This document shows, piece after piece, positions 1-6,351 of a stretch of 6,351 bases of DNA (position 1 is its first letter; every line of letters starts with the position of its first letter). The DNA is from Pseudomonadota bacterium. GTDB taxonomy: Bacteria > Pseudomonadota > Gammaproteobacteria > Pseudomonadales > Cellvibrionaceae. The notes below the pieces were generated by a model. The model saw nothing but the letters and a program-made list of their open reading frames with translations. It was not told the origin of the DNA and made no database searches. The DNA lies in the NCBI GenBank assembly GCA_023416875.1, contig JAEZGT010000044.1, forward strand, positions 1 through 6,351. Direction: 5' to 3'. The translations under genes and the position numbers were made by a program.

Positions 1-96
1 GTTTTAGTTAAGTCACTTTATTTTCCTATCGAACAAAATTCCCCCTGCGGCAGTCCGAAGTAGGTCAACGACTGAAACAGCTTCAGGAGGTTTTAT
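1..96 (+). other. Leader upstream of the SDR gene, no gene supported
   Basis: This short stretch holds the 5' region of the SDR gene. It is AT-rich in its first 45 bases and then mixed. I see no convincing pair of -35 and -10 boxes with proper spacing, so no promoter is called, although one probably lies here or just left of the window. One plus-strand frame stays open from base 1 to a TAG at 61-63, but 20 codons with no recognisable protein character are not enough to call the end of an upstream gene. A small inverted repeat (72-76 with 82-86) lies next to the ribosome binding site. Confidence 0.5.
85..90 (+). promoter_or_regulatory. Ribosome binding site of the SDR gene
   Basis: A full AGGAGG Shine-Dalgarno core is followed by six bases (TTTTAT) and then the ATG at 97. 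Sequence and spacing are close to ideal, which fixes the start of the SDR at 97 and predicts efficient initiation. The first two bases of the motif overlap the right arm of a weak inverted repeat. Confidence 0.9.
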
Positions 97-900
97 ATGG
101 TTTCTGCAAATCCCCCCAAATACGCGCTGATTACAGGCGCCACCAGCGGTATAGGTTATGAACTCGCGAAACTGTTCGCGGCCGATGGCTATAACCTGAT
201 TATCGTCGCGCGCACCCTAACGGACCTGGAACGCACCGCGGCGGAATTTTCTAGCCAATATCATGTAAATGTGATGACCATCGCGAAGGATCTGTTCGAA
301 CGCGAAGCAGCTTTTGATCTTTACGATGAAATTCGTCAAAAAGGCATCATTGTCGATGTTCTGGTCAACGATGCTGCGCAAGGGCTGTTTGGCAAATTTG
401 TGGAGACCGACCTGCAGCGCGAGTTGGATATGCTGCAACTCAACATAGGCGCTTACATTATTCTAACCAAACTCTATCTGCGCGAAATGATCACCCGCGG
501 CGACGGTAAAATTCTTAATGTTGCGTCGATTGCGGGTAAAGTCCCAGGTCCTTATCATTCGGTTTATCACGGCACCAAAGCCTTTATTCACTCCTTTACC
601 GAGGCAATCCGCGCAGAAATCGCCGATTCCGGTGTAACTGTTACCTCCCTGCTGCCCGGCGCCACCGATACCGACTTTTTTCGCAAGGCGAATATGGAAG
701 ATTCCAAAATCCTTGAGCAAGACTTGGCCGATCCGGCAAAAGTTGCCAAGGACGGTTTTGAAGCTCTGATGAAGGGCGATGATATGGTGATCTCGGGATT
801 GAAAAATAAAGCGCAAATTGCAGCGAGCAATATTACGCCGGATAATCTGGTAGCCAAAGCTATGTTGAAGCAGCAGGCGCCGCGCGGTAATTCCAATTAA
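97..900 (+). CDS. Short-chain dehydrogenase/reductase (SDR), NAD(P)-dependent
   Basis: This is a cytosolic oxidoreductase of the classical SDR family: a single Rossmann-fold domain that transfers hydride between NAD(P)H and a carbonyl or hydroxyl substrate. The cofactor-binding glycine motif TGATSGIG is at residues 13-20. Arg39 follows the second beta strand (VAR), a position that in SDRs usually favours NADP(H). The catalytic tetrad is complete: Asn116, Ser144, Tyr157 and Lys161 (YHGTK). The Pro-Gly pair after the sixth strand is at 187-188. The usual NNAG motif reads NDAA at 91-94. No signal peptide or membrane segment is seen, and 267 residues is the normal length. The start is set by a strong ribosome binding site at 85-90. 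The gene stands alone and ends 20 bases before a terminator hairpin. The substrate cannot be read from the sequence, so no gene symbol is given. Family assignment is firm; NADP preference is inferred. Confidence 0.95.
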   Translation: MVSANPPKYALITGATSGIGYELAKLFAADGYNLIIVARTLTDLERTAAEFSSQYHVNVMTIAKDLFEREAAFDLYDEIRQKGIIVDVLVNDAAQGLFGKFVETDLQRELDMLQLNIGAYIILTKLYLREMITRGDGKILNVASIAGKVPGPYHSVYHGTKAFIHSFTEAIRAEIADSGVTVTSLLPGATDTDFFRKANMEDSKILEQDLADPAKVAKDGFEALMKGDDMVISGLKNKAQIAASNITPDNLVAKAMLKQQAPRGNSN

Positions 901-914
901 AAAATTTGACCAAT

Positions 915-943
915 AAAAAAGCCGCCATCAGGCGGCTTTTTTT
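915..943. terminator. Bidirectional intrinsic terminator between convergent genes
   Basis: Six A residues (915-920) precede a perfect 6-bp GC stem, GCCGCC (921-926) with GGCGGC (931-936), closed by the tetraloop ATCA (927-930) and followed by seven T residues (937-943). Read on the plus strand it gives a GC hairpin with a U7 tail, 20 bases after the SDR stop. Read on the minus strand it gives the same hairpin with a U6 tail, 25 bases after the stop of the large ATPase gene. The flanking A and T tracts could also pair and lengthen the stem. One element therefore probably ends both transcripts. No other structure fills the 61-base gap between the two genes. Confidence 0.92.
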
Positions 944-961
944 CTATCTCGGATTCCGCAA

Positions 962-3900
962 TCAGCTCGGCTTGGGATCCGGCTTGCGCGGCTCGCGCAA
1001 TTGCTTTTTCTGCTCCGCCAATTCCTTTTGAATTTTGAGCTCGATATCCGCCAATTGCTTGGAGATGTCCTGCATCTTGTAATGGGTGCGCAGATCGATT
1101 TCCAGCTTTTTATCCATACTGCGCACAATCGGATACAGGCTCTGCTCGATGGACGCGGTCAATGTCTCCAGCAATTTATCGAGGCCGGGCACCGGCTGGT
1201 TGATCACTTCCACATTGGGGCGATTGGCGGCAATCGTGTTTTGGATTTTGCCGACCAGGTCGAGCAGAAGTTTTTGCTGCTCTTCCTCACGGCGTTTCTC
1301 CACTTTTGCGTCGCTTTCTGTGGTACTCGGTGCGCGCGCGGTTTCTGCCAAGTCGCGTACGCCGCCGACGAGATCAGCGAGTTGCACCACGATTTTACTG
1401 CCGGTATCCGCGTCGTCCCCACCCATGGCTTTGTTGCGCAGAAAATCCGCTTTGATCTGCTCCCAGCGGGCTTTTTGTTCCGCCGTGAGCGCGCCGCGAA
1501 TCTCCGCCAGTTTCAGTAGATTTTCCTCCGCACCGGAAGTCAGCAATTGCGCTTCGCCGAGATAGTGATCGGCGATCATCTGCTGCAGCTCCTGCTCGTT
1601 CATCACCGACGCAATCTTTTCCGCCATCTTGTTCATATTGCGATAACTGCCCTGCAATTTGAACGGCGGTTCTGTGCGGTATTTTTCCGCCTGTGCTGCG
1701 GAAACGATGTACTGGCGATTCACCTTCATAACGATATCCCGCACCATAAATAGCTTGCGCAGCACATTGACAATTTCGCTGACTTCCGCCGCGCTGTAGC
1801 TGTGGGATAAATCGGTGGTGGCGATATTTTCGCCCTGCGCCATTTTGACGAACTTGTACAGATCCTGCAGATCCCGCGTCGCGAGCGGTGCGAGAACCGG
1901 ATTGGAAGTGAGACAGTTTTCGATATAGCTCAGGGCGAATTGCTCCTCCATGCCGCCGAGAATATCACCGAGGTTATAAATATCCGCACGGTTGGCCAGC
2001 ATATCCGGAATTTTGAACACCTCACCGGATTCCGTATAAGGGTTGCCCGCCATCACCACGCAGAATTTGCGTCCGCGCATATCGTAGGTCTTGGTTTCGC
2101 CGCGCCAAACGCCCTCGATACGGCGGGTGCCGTCACACAGGGAAATAAATTTCTGCAGAAATTCCGGATGGGTGTGCTGAATATCATCGAGATAGAGCAT
2201 CACGTTATTGCCCATCTCCAACGCCAGATTGAGTTTGTTCAACTCCTGGCGCGCAGTGGCGTTGGGCGCCTGTGCAGGGTCGAGAGACAGCACATCGTGA
2301 CCGAGCGCCGGGCAGTTAATGCGCATAAAAATCAGCCCCAGGCGATTGGCCACATATTCCATCAAAGTGGTTTTACCGTAGCCCGGTGGCGAGATCATCA
2401 TCAACAGACCCATAAGGTCCGAGCGCTTATTTTCGCCGACCGTACCCATTTGCTTGGCAAGGTTGTCACCGATGATGGGCAGATAGGATTCGGTGATCAG
2501 CCGGTTGCGCACAAACGAGGTAAGCGGTCGCGCCTTAAAATCTTGCAGACGCAACTGGCGGCGCTGACCGTCGACAAACTGCTGGCGCGCGGCGAGAAAG
2601 CGTCGATAAGCCGGAATAAATTCCCGGCGGTGGCGCTCCACCTTTTCCAAAAAGGCATCCACCGACAATGACAGACTGCGCTCTTTGATCAATGCATGCT
2701 CGCCGAGCAGACCCTCAATGCGAAATTCCAGATCCGTCTGGGTCATTCTGCGGTCGAGGCGCTGATCGGCATTGAGCAGCGCAATGGCTTCGGGAATATA
2801 GCGGCTCAAATGTTCCAGGTTGCGATTTGCCACCATGGCGGAGAACCACGCATGGGATAAATCCCACCGCGCAGACGGCATTCCCACCAATTTTTCTAAC
2901 GCGGTTTGATAGCGGCGCCACGCTGCGTCATCGAGAGAACGGCGCAATTCGTCCGCCAAAATCTGCGCGTAGCGACTGCCAATAAATTCCAGCCGCTCGC
3001 GTCCCAATTCCAAAACCAAATATTCGGCAGCACGCGCTTGGGTCAGCGCGTTGACCGGCAGCGGATGTGCTTCGACAAATGCCGCCATGGCCGTCTGAAT
3101 TTCCCGCGCGAGAATTTCCGCCGCTTGCTGGCTGCCAAAGACGCGCTGCATATGCGCAGCGGACTGCGCTCTCTCGCTCCAGGTTTGCCAATTGATGGGA
3201 TTTTCCGTTTGTGTCGAAACGGACTCCAGATTGGCCCAGAATTTCTGGGCAAAACCGCGGCCCAACGGATCAAAGCGCAACAGATCCGCCTGCTCAAGCG
3301 CAGGCAGCAGAGTTTGGAGAATCAGCGCAGCATCGTGATCGTGAATACCTTTTTCATAACCTTCGCGATAGCGCTGCGCAGCGTATTCCCGCACTAAGCG
3401 CTGCATAGCGACAGGATCGAGCAAGGCATTTTTGAGCAGCTCGCGGTTGAGCCCATCAGTATTTTGTTCAGCGGCATAAATGATGCTCGCGGCAAGATAT
3501 TCCGCACGATAAATATCTGCACTTTCCGACTCCAAGGTCACCGTCCAAAAGCTTTTGAGTTCATTTAAAGCCGGGTCGTCGACCTGCTGGTAATATTCCG
3601 TACCGGTGAGATGGAGATATAACGAATCCTGACGCGGAATCAGAGTGAGATCCAATTCCTGCGTATTGACGCTGAATTTATGCCGAGGTCCGAGTTTGAC
3701 CACACTGCCGCCGGCTTCAAATAAATCGCTTTTATCACGCAGGGAGCGCGCGCCCTGATCGCGAATACTTTTGAATTTCGCCTCCACGTCATCCGCTTTT
3801 ACAGCGTTGTCCAACTCGCGCAACTGGGCGACAAATTCGCGCACCTTCAGCACCATGGCATCGGCGGCGAAAAAGGTATTCAGCTGTTGCACATCGGTAA

Positions 3901-6283
3901 ATTTCTGCGCGCGCCGCTCGATACTGGCAAGCACTCGCGAAGCGGCGTCCACCACCGCCTGCGCCTTGCGTTGGCGCTCGTCGAGCAATTGCTGTTTGTG
4001 CGCTTCAAAAGTTTCGTAAATTTCTTCGCGCTTGGCGACTATATCAGCGAGAAATTCTTCGCGGTCGGCAAACTGGCTTTCCAATTCCTCCAACTGCACC
4101 AGCAGGCGTGCCATTTGTTCATCGCATGCCTCGGGTGTGGAAGCCAGACCCATGGCATTGGCGATGCTTTGGGACAGCAATTTAAATTGCGCGCCGAACT
4201 GCGCCACCGCCTCCGCAGACCCAAAACTTTTTTGTTTGTGGCCCGCCTGGGCTTTGCATTGATTCAACTTGGCGTACACCGCCGCTATGCCGTCGATAAT
4301 GCGAGTATGGACCGTCGCGTCGCCCACTCTGAGCGTGGCCAATAATTCGGTCAACAAATCCAGACCGGAGGCCATGGTGTCAATCTGCTGCAACAGCGGC
4401 GCAAGTTCAGCGACGGTGGTAACCATGTCCAGATCGCGGTAAAACTGCTCGATGCGCTCCTCGTAAGGGCGCAAGGCACGTTCGTCCGCGAGAAATGCCA
4501 CAGTTTTCTCGCTGATGGAATTTTGCTGTTCCAACAGCTGCTGTTCCAGTTGCTCGATGCGTGCGACGTCAATGTAGCGGTGATCGCGAATGGTGGCGAG
4601 ATGACCGCGCTGGCGGCGGATTGCATCCAGTGCGCGTACGTGATCGTCGGTGGTTTCCCAATTCGATGTTCGGATAAACGCCAGCAGCTGATTTTGCTGC
4701 TGCTCCGCGCCTGCCAGTGCTTGCACGGATTGCTGGCGAATATTTTCGACTTTTTCAAATTCGTCGATGGCCAGTTCGGCGGTTTTGCCAATTTCCGACA
4801 ACAGCGGTTTCAAGCTGGCAGTGTCGGCGTCGCCAATCCAATAATGATCATCAAAAATCTTCAGTGCGGCTTTGCGCAATTCTTCATAGAGACGCAAAGT
4901 CACCGATTGGTTATCGATAATGCGCGCTACCGCAAATAAATCCGCGATGCCACGCACCAGCTCCGCATTGCCGACGCGTCCCAGAAATGTCTGTTTGGGC
5001 GGTTCGCGGCTGGCATGCTCCGCACTGAAAAACGGCGTGCGCCACACCTGCATGGGATGAACCCTTGTCGGCTCCGGCACCGCGGCAAAAATGACCAGCG
5101 TGCCGTCTTCGGCCAAGGCATAACCATCACCGTAAATCGGATTCTGCAAGGTTTTGTTAATCATGTTGTAGGCGAAAAGGCCCACCAACCCCGCCTTGGC
5201 CTCATAAAATACGTACAGCACATCCTCTCCGTTGGGCGAGCGGATCATGCGGCTGAACAACATGTCACGACTGCCGTCATCAAACGTTTTGTACTGTCCC
5301 GTCTGCAAATAGTAGCCACCGGGAAAAACAATGCCGTGATCCTCCGGCAACTGCACACAGGACGCGCCTATCGCATCTATACGCTGCACTTCGCGGGTGA
5401 GTTTGTTGAACACCAGATAGCGCCACGCGGTTTCGCGATAGGGCAGAATTTTGAGCAGGATCAAACTGCCGAGTTCGGCGTACCAGAATTCACCGTCGTC
5501 GATGGACTGGTTGAGATCGTCCACTGGCTCGCGATAAATACCGAGACCGCTCTCGGTGTTGTTTTCAATTTTTACGGTGAGGTCGCCGCCAACGGTTTCA
5601 ACAAAAATCTGATCGATAATATTGACGTGAGGATGTTTGCCGTTGACCACCTGGTCGCGGGTGGTCTTGGTCCATTCAAAATCAAATGCCGGCGGCAGTT
5701 GAATATCGCGCTCGCCGCGATTATCGATGTAGGTTACCTGCTTGGCATCCGCCGACAGATTCCAGCGGAACACCCGCATATCGCTGCGGCGTTCACCGAT
5801 CTGAAATGCCGCCAACAATTTGCCGTTACGCACGGCGAGCTGCACCAGATGGGTGTGTTTGTAGTAGCGATACAACTCTTCAAAATCCCGCTGAAACGCA
5901 GGCTCGGCAAGAAAAGTTCCGGCGAGCGGAATTTCCTTCATCGCCACATCATCACCGCTACCTTCCAAACGGAACAACGCAAAAACATCGGCGACGCGGG
6001 TTTCGGTTTTCAAGCCGATAAACACGTTATAGCCGAACAGCAAAACATCCCCGACCTGAACTATGTCACGAGGGATGCAATTATTTTCCGTGCGCACGCG
6101 TACGCGCGCCGTGACCGCCATTTCCGAATGGCCGAATTCTTCGAGGCGCGCCTGATTGAGTGAAGCGGTTAAGGTTTTAAGCTGTTCGCCCTGCTCGGTC
6201 AGACGCCGCCGAATGATGTCGTAGGCACCACCTTCCGCCACCGCCTGGTCAAATTGAGCATTGTCCGGATCTATGACCGCCAT
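962..6283 (-). CDS. Giant AAA+ ATPase with propeller-like N-terminus and SMC-like coiled coils (DUF3686-type 'DNA repair ATPase')
   Basis: A 1773-residue, probably cytoplasmic ATPase without signal peptide or membrane segment. Residues about 40-420 are beta-rich with repeated strand-turn patterns and a conserved-looking RVHPMQVWRT segment at 407-416. I match this region from memory to DUF3686 ('ATPase involved in DNA repair'). Residues about 500-625 and 715-855 are heptad-like, Glu/Gln/Arg-rich coiled coil, followed by a beta-rich patch near 857-900 and a mostly helical part to 1260. The AAA+ core follows: Walker A SPPGYGKT at 1298-1305 (Lys1304), Walker B LYLDD ending at Asp1366-Asp1367, sensor-1 Asn1414 in AGNP, candidate arginine finger Arg1432 in LANRAD, and candidate sensor-2 Arg1548 in GSYRNMNK. 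The ATPase should therefore be active. The order AGNP then LANRAD resembles MoxR/RavA proteins more than SMC or RecN. Residues 1723-1763 form a charged helix, ending in a Pro/Lys tail. ATG 6283 is the only sensible start: AGGGA lies six bases upstream and an in-frame stop sits at 6335-6337. Substrate and pathway are unknown; the DNA-repair label is not proven by anything visible. Confidence 0.9.
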   Translation of the reverse strand: MAVIDPDNAQFDQAVAEGGAYDIIRRRLTEQGEQLKTLTASLNQARLEEFGHSEMAVTARVRVRTENNCIPRDIVQVGDVLLFGYNVFIGLKTETRVADVFALFRLEGSGDDVAMKEIPLAGTFLAEPAFQRDFEELYRYYKHTHLVQLAVRNGKLLAAFQIGERRSDMRVFRWNLSADAKQVTYIDNRGERDIQLPPAFDFEWTKTTRDQVVNGKHPHVNIIDQIFVETVGGDLTVKIENNTESGLGIYREPVDDLNQSIDDGEFWYAELGSLILLKILPYRETAWRYLVFNKLTREVQRIDAIGASCVQLPEDHGIVFPGGYYLQTGQYKTFDDGSRDMLFSRMIRSPNGEDVLYVFYEAKAGLVGLFAYNMINKTLQNPIYGDGYALAEDGTLVIFAAVPEPTRVHPMQVWRTPFFSAEHASREPPKQTFLGRVGNAELVRGIADLFAVARIIDNQSVTLRLYEELRKAALKIFDDHYWIGDADTASLKPLLSEIGKTAELAIDEFEKVENIRQQSVQALAGAEQQQNQLLAFIRTSNWETTDDHVRALDAIRRQRGHLATIRDHRYIDVARIEQLEQQLLEQQNSISEKTVAFLADERALRPYEERIEQFYRDLDMVTTVAELAPLLQQIDTMASGLDLLTELLATLRVGDATVHTRIIDGIAAVYAKLNQCKAQAGHKQKSFGSAEAVAQFGAQFKLLSQSIANAMGLASTPEACDEQMARLLVQLEELESQFADREEFLADIVAKREEIYETFEAHKQQLLDERQRKAQAVVDAASRVLASIERRAQKFTDVQQLNTFFAADAMVLKVREFVAQLRELDNAVKADDVEAKFKSIRDQGARSLRDKSDLFEAGGSVVKLGPRHKFSVNTQELDLTLIPRQDSLYLHLTGTEYYQQVDDPALNELKSFWTVTLESESADIYRAEYLAASIIYAAEQNTDGLNRELLKNALLDPVAMQRLVREYAAQRYREGYEKGIHDHDAALILQTLLPALEQADLLRFDPLGRGFAQKFWANLESVSTQTENPINWQTWSERAQSAAHMQRVFGSQQAAEILAREIQTAMAAFVEAHPLPVNALTQARAAEYLVLELGRERLEFIGSRYAQILADELRRSLDDAAWRRYQTALEKLVGMPSARWDLSHAWFSAMVANRNLEHLSRYIPEAIALLNADQRLDRRMTQTDLEFRIEGLLGEHALIKERSLSLSVDAFLEKVERHRREFIPAYRRFLAARQQFVDGQRRQLRLQDFKARPLTSFVRNRLITESYLPIIGDNLAKQMGTVGENKRSDLMGLLMMISPPGYGKTTLMEYVANRLGLIFMRINCPALGHDVLSLDPAQAPNATARQELNKLNLALEMGNNVMLYLDDIQHTHPEFLQKFISLCDGTRRIEGVWRGETKTYDMRGRKFCVVMAGNPYTESGEVFKIPDMLANRADIYNLGDILGGMEEQFALSYIENCLTSNPVLAPLATRDLQDLYKFVKMAQGENIATTDLSHSYSAAEVSEIVNVLRKLFMVRDIVMKVNRQYIVSAAQAEKYRTEPPFKLQGSYRNMNKMAEKIASVMNEQELQQMIADHYLGEAQLLTSGAEENLLKLAEIRGALTAEQKARWEQIKADFLRNKAMGGDDADTGSKIVVQLADLVGGVRDLAETARAPSTTESDAKVEKRREEEQQKLLLDLVGKIQNTIAANRPNVEVINQPVPGLDKLLETLTASIEQSLYPIVRSMDKKLEIDLRTHYKMQDISKQLADIELKIQKELAEQKKQLREPRKPDPKPS

Positions 6284-6289
6284 ATTTTT

Positions 6290-6294
6290 TCCCT
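6290..6294 (-). promoter_or_regulatory. Ribosome binding site of the large ATPase gene
   Basis: On the minus strand AGGGA is followed by a six-base A-rich spacer and the ATG at 6283. Upstream in the same frame there is no ATG, GTG or TTG before the TGA at 6335-6337, so this site decides the start. No clear promoter is visible in the 68 bases between the ATG and the window edge, which fits translation from a longer operon transcript. Confidence 0.75.
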
Positions 6295-6320
6295 GTATGT
6301 GAGCTGCATGAAATGCGGGA

Positions 6321-6351
6321 CTAAATGTGCAGAATCAGCGCCGTCCCGCTC
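6321..6351 (-). CDS. Possible 3' end of an upstream gene, cut by the window edge
   Basis: On the minus strand one frame is open from the window edge to a TAG at 6321-6323 and would encode the C-terminal residues SGTALILHI. A second frame is also open across this stretch and the third has a stop at 6335-6337, so nine codons are weak evidence by themselves. The call rests on position: a gene ending here would lie 37 bases before the ATPase start, same strand, with no terminator between them, as expected in an operon. The product cannot be identified from so few residues. Confidence 0.35.
   Translation of the reverse strand, partial: SGTALILHI

Noticed and set aside
1..60. Sigma-70 promoter for the SDR gene
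   Set aside because: AT-rich sequence is present, but I could not find a -35/-10 pair with acceptable match and spacing.
1..63. Possible tail of an upstream gene on the plus strand ending at TAG 61-63
   Set aside because: Only 20 codons, no protein character, and an open frame of this length is common by chance.
463..896. Minus-strand open frames of 102-117 codons inside the SDR gene
   Set aside because: They overlap a fully motif-complete SDR and show no family character of their own.
928..1128. 66-codon minus-strand frame overlapping the ATPase 3' end and the terminator
   Set aside because: It is out of frame with the ATPase, composition is Arg/Ser-rich as expected of a shifted frame, and it would run through the terminator hairpin flank.
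1940..2671. 243-codon plus-strand open frame opposite the AAA+ core
   Set aside because: Same aligned antisense register. The opposite strand here carries Walker A, Walker B and sensor motifs, so the minus strand is clearly the coding one.
4351..4791. 146-codon minus-strand frame inside the ATPase coiled-coil region, suggesting a frameshift or an overlapping gene
   Set aside because: The ATPase frame continues without interruption across it and keeps heptad-like character; the alternative frame is Ser/Trp/Arg-rich noise.
5015..6163. 382-codon plus-strand open frame opposite the ATPase N-terminal region
   Set aside because: It is codon-aligned with the ATPase gene, so it stays open wherever that gene avoids TTA, CTA and TCA. 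Its translation has no recognisable domain, and no good ribosome binding site was noted in front of it.

Overview
The window carries two complete convergent genes, a shared terminator between them, and possibly the last codons of a third gene at the right edge. Nothing in it looks mobile: no insertion sequence, tRNA, rRNA or CRISPR array was seen. Protein style, moderate GC by eye, strong Shine-Dalgarno sites and tight spacing suggest a proteobacterium, most likely a gammaproteobacterium (Cellvibrio/Saccharophagus-like would fit). That placement is an impression from the sequence, not a search result.

Layout. Bases 1-96 are a short leader with no supportable gene. Bases 97-900 (+) encode a 267-residue classical short-chain dehydrogenase/reductase (SDR) with all four catalytic residues present. 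Bases 915-943 form an A-tract/GC-hairpin/T-tract structure that reads as an intrinsic terminator on both strands. Bases 962-6283 (-) encode a single 1773-residue protein that fills 84% of the window. It has a beta-rich, propeller-like N-terminal region (DUF3686-like), a long SMC-like coiled-coil middle, a complete AAA+ ATPase core near residues 1260-1550, and a helical, charged C-terminal tail. Upstream of it, at 6321-6351 (-), an open frame ending in TAG could be the end of the preceding gene, 37 bases away, which would make the ATPase a downstream operon member.

The two complete genes are convergent and end at the same terminator, so they are separate transcription units with no evident functional link. 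The SDR is a generic oxidoreductase of unknown substrate. The ATPase is the notable element: a giant, poorly characterised AAA+ machine whose database name ('ATPase involved in DNA repair') rests, as far as I know, on its SMC-like coiled coils rather than on experiments. Its AAA+ core looks closer to MoxR/RavA-type remodelling ATPases than to SMC or RecN ATPases, so a chaperone or remodelling role, possibly in envelope stress, is at least as plausible. The genes upstream of the window would help decide this.
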